Below, piece after piece: positions 47,433 to 63,284 of a stretch of 64,000 nucleotides of DNA; position 1 is the first letter of the stretch, and each line of letters starts with the position of its first letter. The DNA is taken from the NCBI RefSeq assembly GCF_021347895.1, contig NC_067135.1:22021847-22085846 (forward strand), read 5' to 3'. The notes under the pieces are model-generated. The model was not told where the DNA came from. It saw only the letters and a program-made list of their open reading frames with translations, and ran no database searches. The translations under genes and the position numbers were made by a program. Source of the DNA: Acanthochromis polyacanthus. Lineage: Eukaryota; Chordata; Actinopteri; Pomacentridae.

Positions 47433-50400
47433 AGCATTTACCGTAAATATTTAGTCTATTTAAGTTATTGTATATTATATATAATACTGTAGGTTGTTGA
47501 CTTTAATATTTAGTTAAGGCAGGTTAGTTCGTAATTGATGTTTAAATGTACATAGTGAATAATACTATATGGTCTTCACTTTAGTATTTAAGAGTGAATA
47601 TTAACATTTCAATTTAACTTATATATAATATTATGGGTTCTTAATTTTTGCATTTAATTCAGGCAAGTTTCATTTATATTATATATATTATTGGAGTGTC
47701 TAAACCTTAATATTAAATCAGCTGTAATGTTGTAGGTTATCTAATAATCTATTATTATTATTACTATTATTAATAGAATATTGTAAGTCAATAATTTGTA
47801 TTTGATTGCTCCCATAAATGTCCATAGTATTTATTCTGTCAAATCTTAACCTTAATACTGAACCTTGAGAAAAGCCAGTATTACTTCTTTACTGTTGTTT
47901 TCAGAGTGTCTGTAATGTAAATAATATTGACCTACTTCAACCTCTGTGTCCACAAAATTCTACAATTTTTCAGAAGTTCCCATTATCAAAGATAATCATC
48001 CTAGATGACGTGATGGCCGATCATTCTGTGGTCGTGTGCCCTGAAGCTGAACCTCACAGCACTGGTGTCAGGGGGAATTCCCGGCACAATTTAACATTTG
48101 GGTTGATATTTTGCCAAAGTGTAATTGACCATGGTTTGGCAGATTGTCCTTAAATAAGCAGAACCAGACCCAGAAGCTGTCAGGGACTCCTGGCTCCATG
48201 ACCAAGTTCATCTCAGCCGACTTTCAGACTTTCGGCATCACATCAATTTGCAGAAACTGCGGAATAGAAATATCAGAGGCCTATTTATAACCTCTGAAAC
48301 TGAACTGTCTAATATGCTCAGGGACAAATGCCGGGCTGCTTATCGACTCCCTCTTTCTGCTTATTAACTGTACACAACCTGTTGTAGCTTTATTCACACT
48401 TTTACTCAATCTGGATTGTGTATAACCATAAAAATATAATTTTTAAAAACATTTGTGAGGATTGTGAGGAATTGAAAATGTATTCATTTGATGATTTGCA
48501 ACTAAAACGGATGATCTTTAGGATGAAAACTATCCTTTCAAGTGCTTTTGGCATGGTTTTCCTGCAACTATGATGCCCTACGAAGTTAATTTCCCCAATC
48601 AGTGTCTCACTACGGTCATACTCCTGCTGAATCGGGAACAGCTTGATCATTTAATTGGGTATTTCTTCCTCTGAAAACTGCAAATAAAGAGGACGCTATC
48701 TTCTACTATATATATATATATTTTTTTTCAAAATAAAAAAGACAAAAAAAGAGCTCCTCCTGCAGGTTTGCGAAGCAGGTTAACTGATTTTTTGAGAAGA
48801 ATTTCTTTCCCAAAATCTGACCTTTATTACTGTAAATGTAGCCAGTGTTACCATTGAATTTCAGTTTTCAGGCGTTTTAAAGCTAATTGAACTGTGAACC
48901 GTTCACCTTTAACATTTCTGTTAAGTCTAAACTAGCTTCAAATCAGCTAAAGAAAAATCAAAAGATGATTGCGTTGACTTTGACATTTACCTTTTAAAAA
49001 CACTGATTGTTTGATTGTAACTGAACAAAACACAAAAGGTGAAAAAAAAGAGAAAACAATCTCACCTTAATCATTTAAAAGCAGCTTAAAATAATAGTAT
49101 GCCAATATGATTTGACAGGAATATCCATGTTTACTCCATAATTTGCCCCTTCTTTTAACAGAAAATACCAAAAACTTGATGAAAACAGCATGCAGCCACA
49201 ACCATATGCCTCTGTAGGCAATGGAAAAGGTAAGAAACTACCATTTTGTTGTATATTTATTCTTGTTACAAAGCAAGGGTGCATTGTGTATATGTATACA
49301 TCTCATTAAATGGTTAAAACACATATAGTTTTGCAGTTTTGATTCACAATGAGCAAAAAAAGGCAGCAGAATCTAATGAGTGAGTGTTAAAAGGATCTTT
49401 TTTTATAATAAAAAGAAGACAGGATGAACATTTGTAAGACATTTTCTTATCAACTTATAACAAGGAAAAAGGAACTGGATCGCTGCTCTCCGCTCAGCTG
49501 ACCGCCTCTCGTGACCAAAGTGAACTTTGGCTTGTTTTGACAGTTGGACTTTGGGACTTGAGCTGGATAAACAGTGTCTGAAAACTCCTCATCTGCAAAA
49601 GGAGACTCAGGAATGAGGAAACAGACACTTATTTTCTGGTTGACGCCCAACTTTTTAACAGGCCGAAGGGTCAAACAACTCAGCAAAACACACAAACGAT
49701 TATGTGAAAAACAAGTCTGCAGTCATGGTTCTATAACATTCTAGACAGCCGCTAAATAATATCCAAATTAGAAAACACTGATTCACGTAGATTCGCAGCA
49801 TCCATGAATTAGGTGGATGCTAATGGCTCTGTTGAGCTTTTGTTGGCAAACAAATGCCCTGAGAAGTCTGGAAAAGTTTTAGAGTAAAATCGAAAACCCA
49901 ATTAAAGCAGATAAAGCAGCAGGTTAAACCACAGGACAGGCTAGAGTAGTACTTAGTGGAGACGTAGCTGTTTACTGGATGTTTTGAGGCCAAATCGGAA
50001 TACAAATACAAATTTCACATAATAAGTGAGGGCTGTTGATTTGTCAAAAATGACAGCGGCTAGCTTAATGTATGATTATTTGTTATTTGAAATATTGATT
50101 TGTATTAGATGCTACAGGGCAGAATACAAAATAAAGCTATTTACATCGATATCTAAAGGATATTTAACAGATGTTCAATGCTACAGCAGGTGATGAGTTT
50201 AGGACACCGCTAGAATGGCTCCACAAAAACTTAAGTAACTCGTTTGTTAGCAATAGCAGCAATATAAGATTTTCAAAATTTTTGAAAAATATACCTTCTC
50301 TTTTACAATTTTCTGCTACATATCCATCAATAATATGTAATAAACTATCAAAGGTTTGATTAGCTCAGCTTACACACCAATGGTATCATTTTATTCCTTG

Positions 50401-51120
50401 TTAAATTTGTTGTTTGCTAACCCTACTTTAGTCACAGTAACAGGGTTGCTAATCCATGCTAATGCTAGCTTTTTCTCAGCAGTAGAAGCTAGATATTTAG
50501 CTAGCTGTTACTGCTGACCAAGAGGACAAACTGACTGATGGAAAAGAAGTAAAAAATAATCTGTCTTTTCCTGATAATATGAGGTAGAGTGATACATTCA
50601 ATCAAGCCAGACAATGTCATGAAAATATGAAAAATAGAAAAGCGGTCATAGCTTTGCTCTATGCATTATTCTGGAAAAGTGTTTGATGATGATGATGTTA
50701 ATTCCAGCCTAGCTAAAAAGGCAATGACACATGCATGATAATTATTATTTAAAATATTATGTTGATTAAAAACATGCTCCCACAAGTACAATAAACATCA
50801 AAGAAAAAAACTATATCAAAAAGGAAGATTTAAATTTCATTTTAACAGTTTTATTTGAGATTCAATTTGGTCATCAGAAGGATGGAACAAGAGAAAAATG
50901 GCATTTTCGGGGGAACTCCAGATTTATTTGGTATTTTAAAGAATATTTCCTAGCATTCTCTTTACTTAGGTTTTTTTTTTTTTTAGATTTGGCCTTGGAA
51001 CAAGTACATTTACACAACAACTGCATGTCTTTTGTACATGGATTATTTGGAATTTCATGAGTCAGACGTAAAATGTCCTCCAATTCTGGAATGACCCAAA
51101 GATATATTTACATGTGATGC
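47433..51120. other. Intergenic region, no supported gene
   Basis: About 3.7 kb of AT-rich sequence. Short frames on both strands show no domains, splice-phase consistency or repeat ends that I can recognise. Confidence 0.5.
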
Positions 51121-51581
51121 TTGTTTAAACCACCGCTGGACAAAAGGGCAGGAAACATCATCAAGGACAACTTCCACCGCCCAGGCCACCCCCTAAAATC
51201 GCCATTGCACCCTGGTTCCGACCTGTTTGTCCTTTTGCCCTCAGGAAGGCGCTACAGGTGCATCAGAACCAAAACAAACAGACTCAAAAACTGTTTCTTT
51301 CCAAAAGCCATCACCACTCTGAATTCAAACACGCACTGACATTCCAAACCCCCCACCCCCAAGACTACTTCAAAACCGTCTACTGTGCAATATGGACTAT
51401 TCTAATGTGCAATATCACACTGACCATGCACTTTTTATTTTTTTTAACTGTTTTAACTTATCCTTTTTTGTGATTTTTATTACATGTATCTTGCACTGAT
51501 GGAGATGCTCTAAATCTCATTGTACTTGTGTATAGTGACAATAAAAGGCATTCTGTTCTATTCTATTCTATTCTAACATCA
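51121..51581 (+). mobile_element. 3' end of a non-LTR retrotransposon
   Basis: A frame at about 51121-51330 encodes LLPSGRRYRCIRTKTNRLKN and then CFFPKAITTLN. This is the C-terminal tail typical of fish LINE ORF2 proteins. A short 3' UTR follows and ends in a (ttcta)n run (about 51555-51577) acting as the tail repeat. The reverse transcriptase is absent: a 5'-truncated copy. The exact clade is not determined. Confidence 0.75.
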
Positions 51582-51665
51582 TCGAGAAATATTACCAAAT
51601 CAATCCATACTTTCTAGCTTACTTAACCTTTAGATGCACGAGTGATTGGACCCTACACGCATTCA

Positions 51666-53306
<1,641 letters not shown>

Positions 53307-53830
53307 AGTGTGTCAAAAATTGTCCATATAAGAATCAATGTGTTTTATGCAATTTTTGTCATTTTGGTTAATGTTTCAAATATGCCTATTTTTGATGTTA
53401 TAACAGATTTTGAAAAAGAGCAACTGAAAAAGAAGAATATTACACAGAACAGCAGAAGAACGTCAACGTCCATTTTGTTTACATTTTTCCACTATTTTCC
53501 TCCCAGTTTGTGTACTTTATTGTCTTTATTGTCTGGTAATACAAACACTACAATTTCTTGAAAAGTATAAAAGGTTAAATTTAAATAGAATGATATCAAA
53601 AACAGGAATAACTAGAAAATGAAATGACAAAAACTTTTCATTACAAAGATATGGCAAGAACACAACCATTTTTGACCCACTTATGTGTCGAAGGGTTTAT
53701 GCAAGTGTCTTTTAAAATGTCAAATTTGTGATTTGAGTAGTTGAGAGTTTATCCAACTCATTAAATTAAGTTTATTAAAACAAAGAGAGCATATAATGAG
53801 AGTTCCCAGAATGCATTGTTGAAGCTAAAA
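53307..53830. other. Intergenic sequence, nothing recognised
   Basis: AT-rich sequence. A frame at 53292-53561 overlaps the transposon end and has no recognisable domain. Confidence 0.5.
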
Positions 53831-53838
53831 TTTTAGAC

Positions 53839-54743
53839 CGGGGGTGTCAAACTCATTTTAGTTCAGGGGCCACATTCAGCCCAATTTGATCTCAAGTGCC
53901 CAAGACCAGTAATTTCATAATACAGTAATACAAAAATACCGTCAACTCCAAATTTTTCCTTTGTTTTAGTGCTAAAAGGTACATTCTGAACATTTTCACA
54001 TTTAGGAATTATCCTTTTACAAAACATCAACAACCTGAAATTTCTAAAGAAAAATATGTTCACTTTCAACAACATTATGCCTCAGTTTATCATTTACACA
54101 TTACAACTTCCAGATGACAGTGTCTAAAAGACACAGCATTTAGTCACAGGGATCTGGAACTGACCGATAGAGTATTTTACTTTATAATCAAAATGCCAAA
54201 AGTCAGACAAAAAAAGACAACAAAAACAAGACAAAATATTAGAAATGAGACACAAAATGACAATAAAATGAGACAAATGACACAAACAAGACCAAAAATG
54301 AGTAAAGCCAGGAAAAAAATAGACAAGGAACACAAGAGAGACAAAAAAAATCCCACAAACAACAAATACACAAAACAAGGAATAAAGCAAAACACAAAAT
54401 GACAAAAATAAGACAAAAACACAGGCGAGACAAAAAGGAAACACAAAACAAAAACGTGAGAGAAATGACAAATCAGACAAAAAAAAGACAAAAATCAACA
54501 AAAACAAGACAAAATATTACAAAAATGAGACATAAAATGAAAAAGAATCTAGTATTTTATTTGATGGTCAAAACAACTTGTCATTGTCTAGAAATATTTT
54601 AAATTTATAGTTTTACAAATTTAATATTTTTGCAGTTGATGTCTTCTCTGTAATTTTCACACTTTACAAAGTTGGCTTGTGGGTGGGATTGGACCCTCTG
54701 GTGAATCACTTTTGGCCCACAGGCCACATGTTTGACACCCCTG
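53839..54743. mobile_element. hAT-like non-autonomous element with acaaaa-rich core
   Basis: Its ends are cgggggtgtcaaact and gtttgacacccctg, flanked by the imperfect 8-bp duplication ttttagac (53831-53838) and ttctagag (54744-54751). The core (about 54190-54545) consists of imperfect acaaaaatgagacacaaaa-type repeats. It is related to 38350-38836. No transposase. Confidence 0.75.
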
Positions 54744-54980
54744 TTCTAGAGAGATTCTTGATTTTCGTTGTATAAGACAACAGACATAGTAGAAATTTAC
54801 TCTGCGTCTTCGTTAAGCGATTAAGTTAAAACGATTCCAACCATGATAAAGGTTAATACTGTCACTAGTCTTTTCTCCTGGAGACTTAAAAATGTCTAAA
54901 GAAAAATGACTTGAACACTTCAGAAACTCTTCACTTGAAGCTGACCCGGTAAATATTCAGATAAGAGGACCTGGACAGGT
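54744..54980. repeat. Inverted partner of 37958-38349
   Basis: The reverse complement shares ordered phrases with 37958-38349 and abuts the hAT end in the same way. It is shorter by an internal gap of about 150 bp. Confidence 0.75.
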
Positions 54981-55949
54981 TAAAAGTTAGCTTAAAGTGA
55001 TAAATAAGTATTAAAATGAACTAAAGAAATGCTTAAATGAAAAGAAAAAAGCTGATGAGTAAAGATGAAAAACTGAATAAATCGTTAATATAAATGCTAT
55101 TGAAAGTATGGATAAAATGTTGAAACTGCTAGCGAATAGCATGGGCTAACAGTAAAATAATCAATAGATGTTAAGATAAATAGCAAACTGACCAAAACTT
55201 TACATTAAAGTGTGGAAATCAGACTTAAAAAAGTTTTTTAAAAAAATGCAGTTTAATAGGAATAACTATAATAATATTAAGGTCAATAATAAAGGTTCAG
55301 GTGCAGTCATGCAGCACTGCGACAACTGTAAATATTTACAAATGTGCATAAAATTAAATATGCTAAATGTATGTTTTAATTATTTAAATCCCATTTTCCT
55401 TCATCAAATAACTCTAGTAATTGATACTATGGTCTATTAGAGCTCCTAAAAAAGTCAAGTCTACCCTTAAAGTTTGGATCCTATTCATAGTATCGACACA
55501 AAGTCATTATTTTGATAATCAATACTTTTGCAGGTTAATACAAGAAAGAAACATGGATCCAACATGTTAGATCATCTCCTATAATCATTAAAATGCGTTT
55601 ACCATTGCTTAAAAATGCATATAATACATGATTTTACACAAAAAATTCCAATAATCATGACATTTTCGGCGCTTATCAAAAAGTATTGATTACCAGTAGC
55701 CTCTGTATGCTTTTATTTTGATATTTCCTGTACAGAAGCTGTGAAATTTGGCTTCATTGTGGAGCTGTGCGCTCTGAGAGGCTATAAATTATCTGTGAAG
55801 TTTCTCAACCTTCAGCGTGACCGAAACCTTTATCAGATAATTTAAATGATTTAGTTGAAGGTGACGTGTTCATCTTCAGTGACGCCAGAGTCGTGTTTGT
55901 GTTAAGAAACAGTACACAAGTACAACAACAACAAAGGCAGCTGAGACGA
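54981..55949. other. Intergenic sequence, nothing recognised
   Basis: AT-rich, with no supported feature. Confidence 0.5.
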
Positions 55950-55970
55950 CGGCGGTTACATGAACACATT

Positions 55971-55976
55971 TTTATT
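55971..55976 (-). promoter_or_regulatory. Candidate poly(A) signal, minus strand
   Basis: AATAAA on the minus strand, within gcaataaaaatgtg. Isolated motifs are common in AT-rich DNA, so confidence is limited. Confidence 0.4.
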
Positions 55977-58729
55977 GCAATAGCTCTATCGAAAGCAAAA
56001 AGTTTTGATAAATATAAACACTATGCCGACGCTCAAATTGCCTCTGAGCGGCCCTCCTAACCCCCTTTTCCTTCCACGAGGAAACAAAGAGAAAGAGCAG
56101 AAAATGAAAACAAAAAATAAAAAGGGGTTGCACCTGCCAAGGCGCCGATCATAACATGAAAAAAGCGACAAGTTGAGTTTTCCTTATTTACGCAAGGAAT
56201 ATTTCCATTTCCAACAGTTTTCTTTTTTTTTAGGACGTACGTCGCCAAAAAATAATGCACATACGAAGGATAAACACCTCCACAGTATTTTTTTTAAACT
56301 CTCTCTTTCCTGTAAAGCTAATAAACAACAGCATTCAACTCGGAAAATAAGAACACAGGTAGCAGGGTAGAGTAGGATCTAATTTTTGCTTCTTCCCCCT
56401 GATACCAGGGCATCATCTTCATCCTCATCGACAGCATTTCCAACTGTTAACTGTTCTACACAGCAGCAAATAAACTGTAATATAGTTACAAAAAAATAAA
56501 CATTAGGCAGGTTGGAACCCATTTTCTTTATACAAATAACTGCAAAAATGCCTATGTACTCTTAAAAAAACTACCCTTGTGTCGCTTTGTTTTTTCAGAC
56601 GCCCCGATGCAACAAAACAACCAAGAATAAGATGATTTTTCCCCCTCTGTAAACTAGAATACAAAATAAATCAAAAGATTAGAGGAAAAAAGGAAACAAA
56701 AGTTTGCATAACGATGCTTCTCTGCGAGGATTATATATATGTGTATATATTTATATATATATCTACATTTATAGATATATATATATAACAAAAGGTCTTT
56801 CTCATTTCTCCACCCCGAACAAGAAAAAGGACAGTTTGAGGTTGAATTGTTGCCAAAATAAACACAGATTCTGTGTAAATTAATTCAGTAATGACAAAAA
56901 AAGAGGGTTTAAAGTCCGACATTTTTCAAATAAATTAAAGGGCGATTATTCCACAAACTCCCCCCGCCGCCCCAAAATCTCGCATCTCTACCGTTTTTTT
57001 GCCATAAGCATTAAAACCCCAAAAGCAACGCATCGCCGTAGCATAGTAAGTACACAAAAACAAACGTAAGAAACTAAATCTTCTCATTTTGTCTTGGGGG
57101 GGCAGCAGCCGCTGTCTAAATATTCTTGTATTCAATTCTTTGTTCGCTCACAAAAAAGGGAAATATCTCAAATTGTTCATAATGTACATATAAGACACAT
57201 CACAGGCATAAAATCTTTAGACAGCATTTTTAACGCAGACCGTGGATCTGCTGAGGAAGGGGGCTTTTTTTTCCCTCTGATACTTCTGTACCGATTTCAC
57301 CTCCACAAAAAAAAAAAAACAAAAAAAAAAAACCTTTTCATTACCTCTTGATTCTCTTTAACGCTCCTTTTGTAGTAAATTTCTGGTTGGAATTTGGAAA
57401 GAAAGGGGAGCCGGGACGGTCGGAAGAGGGATAATTTGTTCTAATCGGAGCAGCTGGTTGGTGGGATTATGAAATAGAAAGTTTTAGCGATTAGTCAGTC
57501 TCAAACCTGACACACTCTGAACTACACCCACTGTTTAATTCAAACTAAAATGAAATGAAAGGATAAGCCATGAATCGGTGCAGCCCTGTTTGACCAAAAT
57601 GAAACCATTCGGTGCACATGCTACAGTTCCAGCTGAGTTTTAGGCATTTGTGAAAGTGAGACACTGACGGCTTTAAAAAGACAACAGAGAATTCAGTTTT
57701 AGCAGCAGACAATTTCATTTAAGTGTAGTTTTTGTAGCCCTGACATCCAGAGAAATTGTTTTTCTTGCACCACACGAGACGCATTTATTAATCTTGCGTG
57801 CATAAAGTAATATGCAAAGAAGTTCATAACAGTGTGCAAGATATGACAAAATATTTTCAGTGCCTCCACTGAAATAGTAAAAAAAAAAATATTGAAATTT
57901 CTGCAACCGTGACAACTGAAAATGCATTTTTGCACGTTCTCAATCTAGATTTTTGACTGAGATGAACGTGGAGAGCCAGATGTGCAGAGTTCGCTGCATC
58001 CGTGCAGTTCAGAGAGCATCAAGTGAGCTGTCAATCACAGAAAACTCACCTTTTTTACTGCGATAATGCAATTTGTTTAAACTAGACGCGATACCTCGGC
58101 CCCCCTCCCAGCTCTGCACCCCTGCTGTGCGGGGCTCTGCAGGGACGACAATGACGATGCGTCCCACACAAAAGCGCAGCAAGAGTGACAGGCCTTCATC
58201 TGTCCAAGCAAATTACAAAAACAACAAAAAGAAAAAAGAGTGCGCTGACAAAAAGGACAAAGTTAGCATTAGACGAGTGAATATCAAACAAAAGAAGAAA
58301 ACTTGAAACTCTGTGGGCCACGCCGACTGTCAGTCTTTGTGTTTGAGCGCTTTTCTCTATGAAAACCGTTGTGGGAGAGTAGCGGGGTTTAGAAACGCTA
58401 AATGCAGCAGGCCTCGGCTAAGATTGGATTGATTGAAGAGAGTGTGTGTAGTTGTCATGGGGCAACTATGTCCACCTGGGGCCGAAGCTCGGGTTACTGG
58501 AAGCCTCTTTACGTCACCGGGAGCCGCTGACGAACAGCCCCGCATGTATGTGTGTGTGTGAAAAATCCTGAACGTCATCAGGAGCCGCTGACAAAGTGCC
58601 GAAACGGGGGCAACACAGGAATTACCCTCGCCTAAATAGGGCTGCATGACTACTCCGTGTGTGTGTGTGTTCGAAGGGCAAGCACGGGACACACCACATG
58701 ACGGTGGCATATGTCTTCATGACTTACAG

Positions 58730-58732
<3 letters not shown>

Positions 58733-58766
<34 letters not shown>
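58733..58766. repeat. (TG)n microsatellite
   Basis: TG run of about 34 bp. Confidence 0.97.
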
Positions 58767-58767
<1 letters not shown>

Positions 58768-58880
58768 ATACATGTCACTGTCTCCAAAGTACAGTATACC
58801 ATGCACTTGCATTTCCATGTGTGTGCATTAGCCTTGTGTTTGCGTCCCAGTGTCTGTACTTTGTGCTTTTACCTTTCTCA

Positions 58881-58884
<4 letters not shown>

Positions 58885-58961
<77 letters not shown>
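58885..58961. repeat. (TG)n microsatellite
   Basis: TG run of about 77 bp, the longest TG tract in the window. Cys-Val and Thr-His repeat frames across it are artefacts. Confidence 0.98.
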
Positions 58962-58962
<1 letters not shown>

Positions 58963-59247
58963 GGTACCACTCTTCCTTGCTAACCTGAACTGTGCTACGG
59001 ACCATATGAGGTAAAACTGAATATGTATGAAACAAACAACAAAAAAACCCAACTATTTCCATCTGCCAAACCGTTTTCTGTGCAGCCAGCAGGGCGGGAT
59101 ATCTGACTATTTGCTATTTCTTTCCATCCACAGCAGCCATGTCTCAAAACCTCCTGATGCATGTGGTAATTTGACATTTAAAAAGGAAACAAAACACTGA
59201 TGGGCTTTCTTGCCGAGAGTTATTTGGGATCACTCTGACTCAACGAA

Positions 59248-59690
59248 CATGTCACCTTAGCTTAGCATAAAGAACTAGCAGCACTTCTAACAATCGCTAA
59301 ATATCATCATCATCATCATATTGTGATTGAAACTACCAATTTTCTGTTTTCCAGGGTGTTTTGCTAGTGATTTTTTTATTATTATTACAAATATATGACA
59401 TGCCACCTTAGCTTAGCATAAAGAGCTAGCAGCACTTCTAACAGTCGTTAATTAATGCTATATTGTGATTGCAGCTACCAATTTTCTGTTTTCCAGGGTG
59501 TTTTGCTTGTAATTATTAACTATTATTATAATAAATATAACATGTCACCATAGCTTAGCATAAAGAGCTAGCAGCACTTCTAACAGTCGCTAAATAATGT
59601 TATATTGTGATTGAAACAACCAACTTTCTGGTTTCCAGAGTGTTTTGCTTGTGATTATTAATTATAAATGCTATAAATATGACATATCAC
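59248..59690. repeat. Tandem repeat, three ~145-bp units
   Basis: Units begin near 59248, 59399 and 59541 with catgtcacc(t/a)tagcttag. Each contains aactaccaattttctg-type and gtgttttgct blocks. Unit lengths are about 151, 142 and 150 bp. Confidence 0.9.
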
Positions 59691-60814
59691 CTCATGAAAG
59701 GGAAAACTGTCCTTAACGTTGTTATACTGTGCTAATTTAGCAGTGCTAGCAGGCAGATTATAGTACCTTAGATGGCTATTTCCAGTCTGTATGCTAAGCT
59801 AACCTAACAAGCTGTTACCTATAGCTTCATATTTAGCAAACATGTACAAAAATCTTCTCTTAACTCTCAGCATGAAAGCAAAATTTTCAAAATAAGACCG
59901 ATTTTAACATGTCAGCGTTGTTTCGCCACCCTGTTGAGTACCATCAGTCACAGATGCAAACAAAGAAATGTACTGGAATATCTGTACCTGCTGCAACAAA
60001 TAAATAATACGCAGTATATAAAATGAAAAAAGTAATGCTTTAAGAATTCCCATTGCATTCACACAACGATAAACTCATAATAACCCAGTCATTCTCGGAG
60101 CAGAGAGCGCCGTGCAAAATATTAACCCAAAGATCGCAGTACCTGTGCAACGCCTCTCTGAAGCTAAAATGGACCCAGCCATGAGCTCGTACCATTTAAG
60201 GGGGAAGAATCGGGTAAATTAATTAAAAAAATAGAAATTTTCTACCACAACTTTGTCGAAAATGTAATGACTTTACGGTGCTGGGGAAGGATTACACATA
60301 GGGTAAATTAAAAAATAATAATTGTAATAATAAATGATGAAAGTTAATATTTTAAGTTAAAAAAAATCCAAGTTGGTACCATAATGCCTTTGCTTTGAAT
60401 TCCAACTTCCCTTTTTAATCGCGTACGGAGAAGCAGGACCATCTGATAAAAGGACAATCAGCGGTTGTGGTGACACCCTTCAGTCAAAGTTCACTGTCGA
60501 ACCGGAGGGGGGAAGAGCAGCAAACACCGGCAGCAAGAGAGGGGGGAAAAGACGAGGAAAAAAAAACAGGACGAGATATGCATATAAAAACACAAGAAAA
60601 ACAAAGATGAAATACACTTTTTTAAAAAAAACTGCAAGCGTTTTTTGTCATGTTGTGATGTTTGCTGTAGTTGTCTGCGTCCAGGAGGTGGCAGCTTTTC
60701 AGTCTGAAGGAAGGTCAGAGGTCACGACGGGGAGGCCAAAGGTCACAGAGTCAAATGCCCCGAGCAGAGAGATGAGGATGAGGAAGAAGAGGTGAGGAAC
60801 CTCTGTTGCTCAGT

Positions 60815-63284
60815 CTGAGGGAGGAGAAAACAAAGGACATGATTAGGAAGTAAGTCACCTTAAAAACCTGAAAACATGAGCAGACAAATACAGAAAAGAC
60901 ACCATGTGGAAACACTTGCAGCCAAATTCATGATGTCTGACTGAAAAAGGATAAAGTTTTATTTTAAAAAAACTACAAAATCATGTAATAGAAATCAGCA
61001 ACTGGCACGAAACTCTATCCAGCAGCTAGCTTTGTAAGCTAACTTGCTACCAGCTATCTCAGTCACTTTTTCATGTCAATAAGGTTTAATTTAAACACTC
61101 TTATCTATAAACCTTTAAGCACAAACTGCCAAATTCCTGCAATCTGGTGGCTTTTTATGCATCATTGTGTGTTTTTCTGCACTATGAAACACTCCCTGAT
61201 AAATGTTGCACTATTTAATCACATTTAACTGCCTGAAAGCTCATGTCATTCTACATTTTCAGTTATTTTTTCCTAATAATTGACATACAATAGTTGGACT
61301 TTGTGTATTTAGACGGTATTGCAGTGATACGGTTGAATAGCATCACATGGCGAATGTACGTAGTGTTGAAAAATAATCCAAAACTATTCTGACAATTGAC
61401 CAATTGTGCCTTTTTCATGCAAAAATGCAGAAAATTTTATTGTTTCTCAAATTAACTGAACATCTTCAGGTATTGGGTTGTTCAATAAGTCAATGCAGGC
61501 ATTTTTTTCCAGCATCAGTATTCACTTTTCTGCATCATTTTATGGTGGAAATGTTAATTTATTTATGTAAAGGAAAACAAAAACATCAGAAACTAGGTGA
61601 CAATTTAAATTTTTATGAAACATAATGCAGTAAGGGCTCACCGACATCCTGTATTACTCTGAAAGATTTGTTCTCCTCACGATCACATTTATGTATTACC
61701 GTATGTAAAAGGCACAATTACTTTGCTGTACTTATATGTGTTTTTTGTTTCATGGAAGTAAATACATTAAATATGCATGCGGCATCTTTCACGTCTACAA
61801 CTAAATTCAGTTAAATTATTTAGAAACCGTTAAATTTCAACAGCTCATTGGTGATTTCAACAATAGTTCTGCCTATAGTACAATTAATATGCACATTTTT
61901 GGTTCTAATTTATGTTTTTCTGTTTTTTCCCCCCTTTTTTAGTGTTGAGTGAATATCTTTGTATGTAGGACTTTTGTTTGGGCAAGAATGTGAACATAAA
62001 GAAACTTTGGAACCATTTTAATGGATATCTTCTGCCCAAAACTGTTAAAATAATCACATTTAATGGGTAGGTATTTTTTTAAAATAAAAATCCCTAGTTG
62101 CAGTTGTAAACATGAGCAACATTTGTAAAAAGAAAAAGTAACCACCACTGTGTCCAACAGCCTGACCTGCCTGATGTGACACACAGGAAGAAAAACTGGA
62201 ATGTGGCCGGTTCACTGACAGCGGTTTTGGACTGACAGCATTAGATGTTTTTTGGACATTTGGAGGCCGAGTGGTGCCGACTAGTTTGTCTGGCTTTGGG
62301 CTCAGTGATGCAAACGCTGCCACGAAGCGGTGAAACCATTGGTTCTCCAGGTTTTGGGGGATTTTCAGAGAGGTAGTGCCACCCTGCATTTAACCAGGAA
62401 AACCTGTTTAATGTTAGAAAATACAGAAAGGCAGGTTTCTAACATCTGTTGATGTCTTGGAAATATCAGTCAGCAGAGTTTTGAAATTACAATTAACCAC
62501 ACATCAATTAGACGGCCCTAATGTACACAATAAAGCCATTTCTGAGAGATCAATCAACATGGCAGCAATATCAAATAAGCTTATAATCACAGTAAAGCTG
62601 AGAGTATGTGGCTTTCAGAGAAGCAGCACAGATGTAAGACATCTCTGTTGAAGCGAGTGGCTTGGCTTGAGCCGCTCGCTGTGTAAAAAAAATCTTTGTC
62701 TGGTGAAAAAGTGGCCGGTGAACTTTGGATCGCGCTCACTGCCAGAAGACACACAAACACAAAGTTTGTTTCCTGCCCTGCTATCATGGCCGGGCCGGAC
62801 TGTCAGGTCGGCTGTTGTGGTGTGGCCCGGCGGCCCTGAATGACCCTGCCGATGGCCGCCGTCCAGCTGGGTTATTCCACTGAGAGCGAGGCTTTGTCTG
62901 ACACAACAATGTGAGCAGCACGCCATAATACAGATGCTTTGACAGGGGGCACTGCTGGAATGCTGCTCCTCTGTTTTCTAGCCACGGGGATAGATGGACA
63001 GAAAGGCAGCAGACCCAAAAACAATCTGGTCCAAATAAATTAAAGCCAAAGGAGGAAAGTGCATCAATCACTGTACATCTACTAAAGGCAGGACTCGTTT
63101 CAGGCAAAAACATGAAGAACAAACGAGTAATGTTATGTTATTCTGTATGTGATTGTTTGTCAGCAAAATTCCCAGAACTGTTCTCAAAGCCACAAGTGAA
63201 ATCAAATGCACTGAATTTACTTTAATATCGAGAAGTTTACAAGATCAGGTTGAGGAAAAATACCAAATTCTCACCAAATGCCAC
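60815..63284. other. Intron or intergenic sequence, no gene recognised
   Basis: No conserved frame was seen on either strand. If the minus-strand gene is real, this is its last intron. A GC-richer patch lies around 62770-62890. Confidence 0.45.

Larger units (their letters stand above)
55950..60814 (-). other. Probable terminal exon and long 3' UTR of a minus-strand gene
   Basis: On the minus strand a good acceptor (ttttctcctccctcag) ends at 60815. From there to a canonical poly(A) signal at 55971-55976 the sequence is largely free of transposons but has no long frame. This is the look of a long 3' UTR. It includes two large CA/TG microsatellites, a short tandem repeat at 59248-59690 and low-complexity A and T runs. 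The coding exons would lie beyond 60815. The gene is not identified, and whether transcription spans the whole stretch is inference. Confidence 0.3.

Noticed and set aside
58646..59062. Cys-Val and Thr-His repeat frames
   Set aside because: Translations of the TG/CA microsatellites.
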